From positions 1 to 63,941 of the forward strand of contig MU626378.1 of assembly GCA_025603075.1 (NCBI GenBank): a DNA stretch of 63,941 nt, in the 5' to 3' direction. Positions within the stretch are counted from its first letter, which is position 1, and every line of letters begins with the position of its first letter. Of this stretch, positions 1-9,978 are shown piece after piece. Source of the DNA: Neoconidiobolus thromboides FSU 785. Lineage: Eukaryota > Entomophthoromycota > Entomophthoromycetes > Entomophthorales > Neoconidiobolaceae. The position numbers and the translations under genes were made by a program. The notes beneath the pieces are model-generated. The model saw nothing but the letters and a program-made list of their open reading frames with translations, was not told where the DNA came from and made no database searches.

Positions 1-243
1 CATAATTAATAATAATACTTACCCAACTTTTGGAACTTGAATTTCAGTTTTAAAAGTATAAGCTTTGTTAATTGGGGTGACTTTAAAGTTACCATTGACA
101 TCACGGATAGCTTTTGAGTTACGATAAACATAGTTGGAAATTATGTGCTCGTCAGTATAGACAGTATTCTCAGAATCTACTTTAACCTTAAGGGGTTCAG
201 TAGTTTCTGGAACATTATTGTAAATTAAATTTGCTGGTGACAT
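1..243 (-). CDS. INO1: Inositol-3-phosphate synthase, first exon (partial, runs off left edge)
   Basis: This is the N-terminus of the enzyme that isomerises glucose 6-phosphate to inositol 3-phosphate, the first step of inositol and phosphatidylinositol synthesis in the cytosol. The start codon is at 243-241. The first exon encodes about 74 residues and contains the family pattern Y-T-D-E-H-I-I and, at its end, Y-x-F-K-T-x-x-x-V-P-K-V-G, which in INO1 proteins leads straight into the NAD-binding Rossmann motif. A GTAAGT donor at 22-17 follows PKVG, so the rest of the gene lies left of the window. Another INO1 gene on the same strand ends at the right edge. The family assignment comes from recognising the N-terminal pattern. 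Confidence 0.85.
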
Positions 244-1020
244 TTTTAAAATATAAGTTGCTTCAAGGAAGAGTTGGAATTCTACTTATTTGTTTTAGGT
301 TTGGTACCGACTCTTTTATGGCCTCGAAACGGGTTATGTAAAGAAGATAGTAAGTTAGCGAACGTGTTGGCTTTAATAAAACTTCAAAAAGGTAATACTT
401 TTTTGAAGTTTGAGTGAAAGATGTTATAAAGAGGAGTTTTCCTCAAATTAGCCCTTTTTATCCTCTGAATCCTTCCCCCCACCTTTTTGTGCCAAGGCAG
501 TTATTCTTATTTGTATCATAATCCAATGTTCTTTTTCATTACGCGCTAATTTTTAATTGGTACAATTTCGTTACAAGCATACTTTATTTTTTCTTGCTTT
601 TGGGGTAGCCAATCATTTATTTGCTTAAATTGAAATTTTATTAATAAAATCAAGAGCTTGAAAAAGGTGATAATAGTTAGTTATTTTGTTATGTTTGTTT
701 AAGAGCGCTCCTATTTGTTTTAAGGGGAAAACGTTATTTTAACATTTTTTATTAACACTATTTCAATATTGATTGAAAACATGCTAAATATCCCTAGCCA
801 TAACATTTTTAAAATAAGATAAAAATTCTAGGAATTCCAAAAAAAAACTAAGCAATTTTTACAGTTTCTATAATTTAAGAATTTTAAATTTTGAATTTCA
901 ATGAACTTAAATTTACAATGGCTCAAAAATTTTAACTGGTCAAATAAAATGGAGAATATTGAAAGCAATGTGGGCTTAGGAAATACTGGCGCCACTTAGT
1001 TTGATCTTTCAACTTTAACA
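244..1020. other. Intergenic, upstream of INO1
   Basis: No convincing gene is visible. It must contain the promoter of the leftward INO1 gene; the stretch 300-480 is less AT-rich than its surroundings. No inositol-responsive element could be identified with confidence. Confidence 0.5.
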
Positions 1021-1124
1021 TATGGGAACGTATTTTGTATTTAAGAATTTTACTAACAATTTTTCCACTCAAATAATGCTTAAAAGATGGGAAAAGTAAT
1101 GAAGTCAAAAAAAATATCCTCATA
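1021..1124 (-). mobile_element. MITE-like foldback element, copy 1
   Basis: The element body is 1023-1122 (100 bp), flanked by TA at 1021-1022 and 1123-1124. It begins TGGGAACG and ends TATCCTCA, and its centre carries the family core (reverse orientation) TTCCACTCAAATAATGCTT. It encodes no protein. Strand is set by the copy at 36092. Confidence 0.85.
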
Positions 1125-1374
1125 TATCGTTAAAAATCACTGCTAAAATAAAATAGTTTTCAAAGTTTGCAAAGAGTAGTTAGAAAGGAAATTAAAAAAA
1201 TTATTTGGAATAAGCTAATAAATAGAACCAAAAAATTTTAAATTTTATTCCTTAACTTTTAACTAGAAATGTTCTAGTTATAGGTCCATAAAATTTAGTT
1301 TGATTTATTTACTGTCATTAACTTATAAGCTGTTCATATTAAAAGACTACAGCTAATTCTCGCTAGACTTAGCC

Positions 1375-1480
1375 TACATTTGGAAATGTTTTCTGCTTTA
1401 ATATTTTACTACCAATTTTTCATAATTTTATGTACATTGAAAATGAAATAATAAAACAAAAAAAATATTTGCACATAGAT
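1375..1480 (-). mobile_element. Degenerate relative of the foldback element
   Basis: The order of segments resembles the reverse-orientation family (GGAAATGTTTTCT, then TATTTTACTACCAATTTTTC, then AAAACAAAAAAAATATTTGC), but the central stem is lost and the ends are eroded. It is probably an old copy. Confidence 0.4.
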
Positions 1481-1642
1481 CATACAGCTATCATCAGTAT
1501 TAAAGTGTTAGCTTAAAATTGGTATTTTTTTGTTAATATCTTGTAATGCACTCGAATAAAATAATCAATCATTGAATAATATGACTTCAAATGTTTTATT
1601 TTTGCAAAAATTTTAGTTTCTCCGTTTTTTTAAATTTTAGTA

Positions 1643-1748
1643 AATGGGAGTGTTTTTTTTGACTTCATTATTTTTTCCATTTTTTAAGCACTATTTAAGC
1701 GGAAAATTTGTTAGTAAAATTCTTAAACACAAAAATATATCCTCAAAT
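1643..1748 (+). mobile_element. MITE-like foldback element, copy 2
   Basis: Body 1645-1746 (102 bp), begins TGGGAGTG and ends ATATCCTCA. The central core reads AAGCACTATTTAAGCGGAAAA. The flanking dinucleotide is AA on both sides rather than TA. Confidence 0.85.
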
Positions 1749-1887
1749 GATGATAAAATTATATAAAATTAATGATTTGACATTTCACTTGTTTATAAAA
1801 TCCATTTTTTTTATAGACTATATTTATATCCCTTTTTTACACTAGTGCTTTACTTCATTTGGTTTGTGTATATTAGTAGTTATTACA

Positions 1888-2455
1888 ATGAATTATTCTT
1901 ATTTCAAAACCTTTGGCCTTTCAGGCATTTGCTATTTCATGTGTAAACCTTATAAGTAGTAAGGCTTTAAGTTTTTTGAAGGGGAGTTAGAAAATCAATG
2001 TATACTTTATATTGAAGATAGTAACTTTATCAATTCCAGTGACGATATTATATTAAATCACTCCAAAGAGACTAGTAAAGTATTATGTGATAGCAATACA
2101 CTCGATAGCTGTATAGCTTATATAACAAATGGACGAAGCTTTAATGATAATACTTATAAAATTCAGTCTTATGATAACTTTTATCCTAGTAAAGCAGCCG
2201 ACTTCCAATGTAATAATAAAGGGTTGATTGTGACTAAAAACACTTGTGTTATTGGTAGACTTCGTGATGACCTTTTAGAAAGTATAAATGGTGATTATTA
2301 TATGAGGATCTTTTTAACTTCATCACTTTTTCCATCTTTTAGGCACTATTTGAGTGGAAAAATTGCTAGTAAAATCTTTAAACACAAAAAAACATCTTCA
2401 TATTGAAAAAGGTGATTTTATAACTGACAATGAGTTTCATTTAACTACTAAATAA
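1888..2455 (+). pseudogene. Orphan reading frame interrupted by a foldback element
   Basis: A frame starting at ATG 1888 runs about 23 codons to adjacent stops TAG TAA (1957-1962). It then stays open from 1963, with coding-like composition and several cysteines, until the element at 2303-2400 enters it. If the element plus one TA copy is ignored, the frame passes across the junction and continues 17 codons to a TAA at 2453-2455. So the element inserted into a pre-existing coding frame. The two early stops may be mutations, or an unrecognised intron may remove them. I do not recognise the protein family; cysteine content and the short hydrophobic start would fit a small secreted protein, but this is weak. 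Confidence 0.55.
2301..2402 (+). mobile_element. MITE-like foldback element, copy 3 (inside an orphan frame)
   Basis: Body 2303-2400 (98 bp), begins TGAGGATC and ends ACATCTTCA, with TA at 2301-2302 and 2401-2402. The central stem reads CACT-ATTTG-AGTG. It lies inside the reading frame at 1888-2455 and shifts that frame. Confidence 0.9.
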
Positions 2456-2994
2456 TACGGATGTAAACTTGGTTTTAAAGCTAAGATCTAGGAATATACT
2501 TGTTTATCTTTTCATTCCTTAGGCAACAGATAAATGGCATTTACTATCGTCGCTTTTGATTAGCATCATGTTGTTGAGACTATTATTTACTAAAATATTT
2601 CTGTATATTACATCTAAAATAGCAATTCTCTTGTACTTTAATTACCAATATAGTCCATTATCGCTAATGTAGTAAATTCACTTAATATTTAAGCGTTTAA
2701 AGTTGCACTTAACTAGCTTTGAAAAATGAACAAATAGACCAAGCAAGAAAAACATCCTTATATACTAATTCTCTTATTCTAGTTTACATATTTAAAATTA
2801 TAATTTCTTTATATTTATAATAACTGCATATAAATAGTAGTGAAAATGTCATCAAAAAAGCAATGACATTTAGTTAAGTTTAATAAAACTTAATTATTAT
2901 GTACATAAGGAGGTTTAATATACATTGATATGCTTTTTTTTGTAAAGTTGTAGTTTTAAAATATAGTTTTATCATTTACTATGAAAACACGTTA
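2456..2994. other. Intergenic, no gene seen
   Basis: AT-rich sequence without sustained coding potential or structural RNA that I can recognise. Confidence 0.5.
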
Positions 2995-3100
2995 TATGGG
3001 AGTGTATTTTTTTTGTTTAGGAATTCTATTAACAATTTTCCTACCCAAATAGTGCTTAAAAGATGGAAAAAGTGATGAAGCCAAAAAAAGCATTCTCATA
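2995..3100 (-). mobile_element. MITE-like foldback element, copy 4
   Basis: Body 2997-3098 (102 bp), TA at 2995-2996 and 3099-3100. It begins TGGGAGTG and ends GCATTCTCA. It lies about 290 bp upstream of the lipase start codon, so it may sit in the promoter region. Confidence 0.85.
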
Positions 3101-3388
3101 TACATTTTGGAATCTTTAGTATTTTAAAGTTTCAATAGTCATATAAAATGAAATAAAGAAACATAGGAATAAAAAGGTTGAATTATTATGATATCTATTA
3201 TATGGTTTAAGATAGTAAATAATTTTTAAATTAATTCTTAACAAAAATTTACCAAAGATAAACAAAATAAAATAAAATTCAGCAGATCAATATAAAAAGT
3301 TATTTCGATCAGCCAGGCACATAAAAAAAGGCAATAAATTTTACTTCATTAAAAAAAACTATTTTCTATTTATTATAATAAAATTAAG

Positions 3389-4384
3389 ATGATTTACAAT
3401 TCACTTTTATCTATATTCCTACCCTTATTATTATTTGCAAAGCAATCCATATCCGTCTCCACACCCGTTCCCAACCCTCTAATAAGCTTGTCCAACAATG
3501 TAAAATTATTAGCACAATATACTGGGGCAACTTATTGTTCAGATGATACAAAACTATTAGCATGGGATTGTCCATTTCATTGTAAAGTATTGACTCCCGA
3601 TAGTGAAACGATAGCTATATTGTATAACAAAGAATTGGATGTGAAGGGTACATTAATAAAAAACACAAAATATGAATTTTTAGTCCTAGCATTCCGAGGC
3701 TCAAATTCTAAGGTCAATTGGGAATTAAATGGGAAAGACACTTTAGTACCTATTAACTTAGGAAAATTAAACAGTACCAGTTGTCCAAATATCAAAGTAC
3801 ATCAAGGCTTTCAAGAAGCTACTATTGGGTTGAGACAATACTATTGTGATAGCATAAGCAAACTATACGATCAAAACCCAAACTTGAAATCTTGGCCTTT
3901 ATTTGTTGTGGGTCATAGTTTAGGTGGTTCTATAGCCAACCTAGCCTCTGTAGATCTTATCTATAATTTAGGCTTAAAAAATATCAAGGTTTATACATTT
4001 GGACAACCAAGAGTTGGCAATAAAGATTTTGTACAGTTGACTTCATCCGTAATAAAGACATATATTCGTGCTATTAATGGCAATGACCCTGTCCCCATTT
4101 TAGCATCTAGCCTTAAAGGGTATTTACATGGTCCAACTGAAGTCCATTATTTAGCTAATGTTGAAACCAATGATTCTAAAGCAGTAATGTGTAGTTCAGA
4201 AAATGGAGAAGATACTATTGGGATCAATTCGATTACTCACTTTGATAGTAAAGATCATTTCTTCATGCTTGGGATTCCATTTGATAACCTTTGTGATGAT
4301 ACTGCACCAGTTCTCAAAATGCCATTGAATGGTATTACTGAGCAGGTGAATTCACTGTATTATAATATGACTTTACAGAAGTAA
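3389..4384 (+). CDS. Secreted class 3 lipase (triacylglycerol lipase / feruloyl-esterase-like fold)
   Basis: This is a single-exon, 331-residue alpha/beta hydrolase of the fungal lipase class 3 family, which hydrolyses ester bonds of acylglycerols outside the cell. The N-terminus has a signal peptide (hydrophobic residues about 5-16, then polar SISVS). The nucleophile elbow is V-G-H-S-L-G-G with Ser-177. The likely triad partners are Asp-233 in N-G-N-D-P-V-P and His-290 in K-D-H-F-F-M-L-G. The TFGQPRVG block typical of the family follows the elbow. Eight or so cysteines suggest disulfides. Length fits secreted fungal lipases. It stands alone, with a foldback element 290 bp upstream. Substrate (lipid versus other ester) cannot be told from sequence. 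Confidence 0.9.
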   Translation: MIYNSLLSIFLPLLLFAKQSISVSTPVPNPLISLSNNVKLLAQYTGATYCSDDTKLLAWDCPFHCKVLTPDSETIAILYNKELDVKGTLIKNTKYEFLVLAFRGSNSKVNWELNGKDTLVPINLGKLNSTSCPNIKVHQGFQEATIGLRQYYCDSISKLYDQNPNLKSWPLFVVGHSLGGSIANLASVDLIYNLGLKNIKVYTFGQPRVGNKDFVQLTSSVIKTYIRAINGNDPVPILASSLKGYLHGPTEVHYLANVETNDSKAVMCSSENGEDTIGINSITHFDSKDHFFMLGIPFDNLCDDTAPVLKMPLNGITEQVNSLYYNMTLQK

Positions 4385-4479
4385 CAGTAGCAATAAAATA
4401 CTAAGAGTATATAAGCACTTTAGAGCAAATAAGTTGACTTAGTCTGTTGTTTAAGTATTTTAAATAGGAGTTATGAAAA

Positions 4480-4565
4480 ATAAAAATAAAAATAAAAATG
4501 AAAATATAAGTATAAGTATAAATATAAATATAAATATAAATATAAATATAAATATAAATATAAAA
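4480..4565. repeat. Simple repeat, A/T-rich hexamers
   Basis: AAAAAT units followed by about ten copies of TATAAA / TATAAG hexamers, just downstream of the lipase gene. It is a microsatellite with no sign of function. Confidence 0.85.
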
Positions 4566-5529
4566 ATCTTATATTAAACTAAACTTATTTTGATTTATAT
4601 TACGTTATTTGTTTTCTATTTTTATACCATAAATTAAATAATGTTTAATTTAGGTTTTAAATAACTCTACTTCTATTTTTACTTTTTTATCACACTATTT
4701 TTTAAGTTAAGCTGTATTGAAAGTCAAATAAGATGACAAAGGATATTAAGGATGTTCCGAAAAACAACATAAAAAAAGAACATTTCAAGACTGAAATAGT
4801 CAAGCCACTGACTAAGCAAAAGTAGTATTGGAAAATATATTTTTGATTTATTTTAACGAAAATTTAGGTGTATGACCTGCCCTGATAACAGTAAGCGTGT
4901 ATTATTCACAGAATGATAATGTTTAATACAAATATTGGTAACCAGAGTAGTAGATATATTTATGAGAGGATAAATAAGATATTTAAAATTTATTAGCTTA
5001 ATTCTTAAATCAAGGAATAAACTTGAGTTTTTCTTATCAATATAATAATGAAAACTACTATCCTAATTAACTTAAATTCATCTTAATGTTACTAATTATT
5101 ACATCCCTAACTTAAATTATTTATTTTTACTTATTAGCTAATAATAAAAACTGAGTTAAAAAGCGAAATAAAATTTAAATAAAACAGTGATTACATTATT
5201 AATCTAGTATTTTATTTTAACATTTGGTTTTTTAATATCATAAGATAGAAAGATAGTTGAATGATAAATTAAGGCTAATAAATTATAAACTTTGATAATC
5301 TTGACGAAATTCTAAATTTAAACTATTGGTAATTAATCTTCAAACAAATTGAGAATAAATCCGAAATTTAAAAAGGAGTTAATTTCTATTAGAATTAAAA
5401 GCTGAAACTTGTTCAATAATTATTCCGCTCTTAAATAGCAGTATTAATTTTATAAAATTGAATAACATATATTAAAATAACAATAAATTTTAAAAGAAAG
5501 AGAATAAGACTCAAGAAGCGAAGTTGTAA
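4566..5529. other. Intergenic, no gene seen
   Basis: AT-rich sequence between the 3' ends of two convergent genes (lipase and the sphingomyelin-synthase-like gene). No frame, RNA or repeat is supported here. Confidence 0.5.
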
Positions 5530-6381
5530 TTACACTATTTTTTCTACAGTAGTTAATGCAATATACTCTGGTTCTCTCTTAATTAAATAACTTTCATGAT
5601 CTATAAACAAAAGCACTTTCCCATACCAGGTATCTACTAAATAATTTGTAGTCACTGCAAAGTGATAGAAATGCCATACAAAATTGACTAAAAGGAAAGA
5701 TACTACCACATCAATGGTATAGTGATATGAAGAAGCAATTAATCCAATAACGGAAAGAAAGCTGTTTAAAACAAGAAGTGAATTAATTAAATAAGAAAAA
5801 CGCTTAAACAATGGATAATGAATCCAAATAAGAGAGCTAATTGTAAACGCAATAGTATGACCAGAGTACATTAAATCAGCGCACGATTCCATCTTTTGCA
5901 ACATTAAAAGTTTAGCATAGAAAAACACACTTTTATGATCTTTTGGCACACACTCAGTGATGGGTGGTGGCATGAGAGTAGTTAACATGAAAGGAATTCT
6001 TAAAAGATAAAGAAATCCGACAATATAAAATACTCTTCTTAATAGTAATAAAGTTTTTCTACCATTCAAAAACACCCTTAAAAATATTAAAAAAAAGCAT
6101 ATCCCTACCATAATATCCGATACGTTCCTTGGTAATCGTGTTTTTTTAAACGCTGTACTCAAATTTAATAATATTGGATCATAAATAACAAACCTTGTGC
6201 CTGGTGGTGAATTTGCATACGGATTCATTGTATCCGCCATTGCAATCCCTAAATATACTGGGTATACAATTAAAAGCATCCATAAAACCCCAATTAAAGT
6301 AATATAAATCTCTTTTATGTGTAGGTAAGGTCTATAACCCCTTAAATTGACCCAAAAGGAGGATGACGTTGTATCTGACAT
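5530..6381 (-). CDS. Sphingomyelin-synthase-like phosphotransferase (PAP2-type)
   Basis: A 283-residue polytopic membrane protein with about six hydrophobic segments. It carries the two active-site blocks of the sphingomyelin synthase branch of the PAP2/LPT superfamily: C-A-D-L-M-Y-S-G-H-T with His-175, and S-S-Y-H-Y-T-I-D-V with His-220 and Asp-224, together the expected His-His-Asp triad. Such enzymes move a phospho-head-group (phosphocholine, phosphoethanolamine or phosphoinositol) from a glycerophospholipid to ceramide at the Golgi or plasma membrane. Which head group is used cannot be decided here. Loops contain Arg-rich stretches near residues 80-120. No N-terminal SAM domain is present, unlike some animal SMS proteins. 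Single exon; ATG at 6381-6379. Confidence 0.8.
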   Translation of the reverse strand: MSDTTSSSFWVNLRGYRPYLHIKEIYITLIGVLWMLLIVYPVYLGIAMADTMNPYANSPPGTRFVIYDPILLNLSTAFKKTRLPRNVSDIMVGICFFLIFLRVFLNGRKTLLLLRRVFYIVGFLYLLRIPFMLTTLMPPPITECVPKDHKSVFFYAKLLMLQKMESCADLMYSGHTIAFTISSLIWIHYPLFKRFSYLINSLLVLNSFLSVIGLIASSYHYTIDVVVSFLLVNFVWHFYHFAVTTNYLVDTWYGKVLLFIDHESYLIKREPEYIALTTVEKIV

Positions 6382-6580
6382 TATTAGGAATCGATTTCAC
6401 AACAAAAAAGCAAGCAAAAAAATAAAATTCAAGATCAAGGAAGAAAAACGAGGCCTTTTATATTTTAATTTTTTTGATCAACTTAATGCTTATTTGAGGA
6501 AATCAGGACTGGACCCAAATTTAGTGGGACTTGAGATTAAAGAACAAGTTATCAAGCATGGTCTTATTTGGGTAATGTAA
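6380..6580 (+). pseudogene. Possible orphan coding fragment
   Basis: An open stretch of about 66 codons on the + strand ends with TAA at 6578-6580. It has no ATG upstream in frame and its 5' end touches the start of the sphingomyelin-synthase-like gene on the other strand. The last 30 residues (containing L-R-K-S-G-L-D-P-N-L-V-G-L-E-I-K-E-Q) look like a real conserved protein rather than random AT-rich translation. It could be a terminal exon, or a relic of a duplicated gene. I do not recognise the family. Confidence 0.3.
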
Positions 6581-8477
6581 TTTATTGGCGATAAAATTCT
6601 TGTTATAACCTTATTTATCTGTTTATTTACTTTTATTAATGATAAAAAAACATTTATATCACTTTATAGTATACAAAATTAAATTATTTATGATATTTAA
6701 ATTTATTAGTTTAATTGATTAATTTTTTTTGGCTTTTATTCAATTTGTCCTTTTTATGCCCATTGCTATTACTTCTTTATAGAATATTGCTAATTCAATT
6801 TAGATGTGGATTGGGCATTTTAATTTTGTATTCCTTAAATTTATTAGGATAGTTTTTTGAAACTTATATTGAACAAGTACACAATTGAAAATGTTAATCC
6901 ACATTTAAACCAAATCAGTACTAGTATATAAAATAGTTTTTTGCATAAATAGGCCCAAGGTTAGTTTATTCTTTTATGTTTCTTGAGTGAGGTTTTTATC
7001 AAAACCCCTATTAGAAAACTTAGTAAATTATCAGTCTTTTTTGGTCTTCAAAATTATAGTGTATTTTTAAACATGATAGTTGGTAGTAGCAGTGTTAACT
7101 AAATTCAAGACATTTGATTTACTTTAAGCAATATAATAAAAGGAATGCAAATAGCATAAACCTCGAAAATTATATAATGTTTGTATCTAAAATAAAGAAT
7201 CAAAGAATATTAGCAATAGAATAGTACAAGACAGAAAAACCACAGTATGCGTTGAATTAATATGAAATAATCAAAATTGAGTTATAGTTCTACACTAAAG
7301 TATATATGTTATTCATTTCTAAAATATCTTATCCTTAGAATTAATGTTATATTATAAATAAAACTTCTTAGTAATAAACTATTTAATCTTAGACTCTAAT
7401 AGAGGATTCAGATTCAACATCTAATAAAATGTGAAATACCAATAATGAATTTCACGGTAGTAATAAATTTTATATGGTTTTGAGTCTTATTAAATTCAAT
7501 AATAACAAATGGATCTTAAAAAACAACTATAAAAGAGTGGAAAAATAAGATTTAATTATTAAGTTTTATTTTAATTAAAGAAAGTTACTATTTAATTAAG
7601 GTTAAAATAAAGAATAGCAACAATGATATCATGTCCAATAGTTCAATTTATTAAGGATTGGGTTCAACTTTATCGGGTAAAAAGCAGGAGAAAGTTTAAG
7701 TATTTAGTCCTTGGCGAATTTTGTATTTGACAAATTTTGCACTTGGCAAGCTTTTTTTAAACCTGGAAAAATAAGCATTTAGCTTGAAAGAGTAAGTTAT
7801 TTTAAAGTATGATAATATTCAATAATAATATTGGTATTAAGAAAGTATTAAAGATAACAAATCAAGTAAGAATTTAAAGAGAAAAATATTACATAGGATT
7901 ATGTAACAGCTTTATTAGTATTTTTACTACTTTGACTTTTTTAATGATAAACTTATAAAAGATCTTGTCTTTTTATTGAAAAACTTACTGGTAAGCTTTT
8001 AAGATTTAAGTTACTTAAAAAATGAACAGCAAATCAAAAGACAAATCTTTTTCGCATATTATAAATAGTATAATATGAACAAAACAGCACTAAACTTTTT
8101 TATATCATTTTATCTTTAAACTATAGTTACTTATGTTTTGAGCTTTATTTTTATAATCAACTATAAAATAAACAACTTATTTTGGATATAAAACATCTCT
8201 ATATTAAGAAATAAGTTATCAATTTTAAGTAAAATTACTCTTAATTTGTAAAACATTTACTAATAAATATGTTCAATATGTTGCTAGTTTGAATATTAAT
8301 ATTCATATTGAATATTGATATTAAAGTTGAGTTTCTAATGAATTCTAAAAAAATCCGAATTATTTTTTCAACTGATACAGAAAAGCACAAAACTGGCTAA
8401 TTTTTATATGATGTATGAACATTAATTTTATTAAAAGAGAAAGAAAAGAGAAATCTAAAATACAACACTACTGTAAG
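6581..8477. other. Long intergenic stretch, no gene seen
   Basis: About 1.9 kb of AT-rich DNA without coding frames. Around 7690-7760 there is a loose run of imperfect repeats of the type TTGGCGAATTTTG / TTGACAAATTTTG / CTTGGCAAGCTT. No foldback element is recognised here. Confidence 0.45.
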
Positions 8478-9419
8478 TTAAAATGATGCGCTTATAACTG
8501 GTCTTCTCCATCTTAGAGTAAAGGCATAAATATTTAACATAGAGCATAGGGCAATAAGAGCTAAGCACCAGAAAAAGCCACTAATATCTGAAAGGCATCC
8601 TAGAAATGGGACACCAGGTTGAGAGCCTCTTAGAGCTGGAAGAGCAAAAAGCATGGAGGTACCTATTGCTAAAATTGGTGGAGGCACTTCTCTGCGATGA
8701 AAAATAATATCAAAAGTAACAATTGACAAAGATATTGTTAGACCCCACATAACTAGTATTAAAAATATTGAGAATAGTTTTGTTGAGACAGGCTGTTGTA
8801 ATAAAATAACTATCCCTAATGCATTATCACTTGAGTACAATCCTGTAAAATCAGATTTTAAATGCTCAAGCTCTCCAGTGAGTTCTTTGATTGGAGAAAT
8901 ATCGACGGTAGGGTTATATGATTGTATATCTTTTCCATAGGTAATCGTAACTGGTACTAGCTCATCTTTAACCGTACATAAAATGGTGAATATTGCTTTA
9001 AATTCCTCAAAAGGGTAGTCCTTAGAATTTCCACTTAATATTGGAACTTCTAATTTAACAGGTTTGGCAATTTTTCCATCACTGAAAGTTGACTTTTCAT
9101 AACATAAATCACAAGTGATAGTGCTTTTGGGAACTGATAGATTATCACCATATGTGCCAAAAATCAAAGGAATTGCTAGCAAATTAATCTTACCAGCAGA
9201 TGAATCGACGGATTGAAAGCTCACTTTAAATATAATACCATTGAATTCATCAAAATCGGTCCTTCCATCGAGGCTATAAGTTATAGATTCTTCGGCTTTG
9301 TTTATCCTTGTGAGGGCAATAGGGAGTACAATTACACACCATAAAACAATACCCAAGATAGATAATATAATTCTTCTTATCCTAGTATTTCCAATCAACC
9401 CATTAAGTTGCTTCTTCAT
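8478..9419 (-). CDS. DUF4436 family membrane protein, paralogue 1
   Basis: A 313-residue membrane protein of the DUF4436 family, whose biochemical role is not known to me. Topology: one membrane segment at about residues 17-37, a large soluble domain of about 170 residues that probably faces outside or lumen, then three hydrophobic segments near the C-terminus. The hallmark block L-P-A-L-R-G-S-Q-P-G-V-P-x-x-G-C-L-S-D lies between the last two. Cysteines in C-D-L-C and at two other sites are in the soluble domain. Single exon. The next gene upstream (9979-10959) is a paralogue on the same strand, so this is a tandem duplication. Confidence 0.8.
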   Translation of the reverse strand: MKKQLNGLIGNTRIRRIILSILGIVLWCVIVLPIALTRINKAEESITYSLDGRTDFDEFNGIIFKVSFQSVDSSAGKINLLAIPLIFGTYGDNLSVPKSTITCDLCYEKSTFSDGKIAKPVKLEVPILSGNSKDYPFEEFKAIFTILCTVKDELVPVTITYGKDIQSYNPTVDISPIKELTGELEHLKSDFTGLYSSDNALGIVILLQQPVSTKLFSIFLILVMWGLTISLSIVTFDIIFHRREVPPPILAIGTSMLFALPALRGSQPGVPFLGCLSDISGFFWCLALIALCSMLNIYAFTLRWRRPVISASF

Positions 9420-9978
9420 CGTTTTGACTTTGTTTTTATTATTAAAGATGAAAGTTGTTAAAAAGATTACTTTAAATTAAGAACTATAAGGCGAATTTAT
9501 TCATAAATTTAATAAGAACAAAGAATTTGTTTATTTCCTTTTTAGATTTAATAATTAATTAACTAATAAATAAGAATTTATACATTCACTAAAATATAGA
9601 AATTTTTTGAATATTTCAAATATTTCAAATAGAATTTTATTATTTGATAGATTAAAAGCCATTATATATTTTCCATCTTAAATATTGTTTAATATATTAC
9701 ATTAACTTAGAATTATATATCAATTAAATAGGTAATATATTGTCTAAAGTAGTGCAAATGTTATTAAGATATGAAAGATAATAAATTTTATAAATAGATA
9801 AAGCAATTGAAAATAACTAGTCTAATTGTTTGTATTAAATCTAATCATAAATATTTAACTTTATGTACTTTTTGTAAAATTAAAATATTTATTAAAGTTC
9901 TAAATAAACGGATTACAGAATTGATTTATGTATATATCGTATTAATTAAGCTCAAAATTAATATTTCTCAATTAAATT
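9420..9978. other. Intergenic between the DUF4436 paralogues
   Basis: AT-rich spacer containing the promoter of the downstream paralogue. No other feature seen. Confidence 0.45.

Noticed and set aside
932-1123. Short minus-strand frame
   Set aside because: It is mostly the translation of foldback copy 1 and shows no conserved protein.
4480-4565. Telomere-like or centromeric repeat
   Set aside because: A/T hexamers without G-rich strand; a normal microsatellite for this AT-rich DNA.
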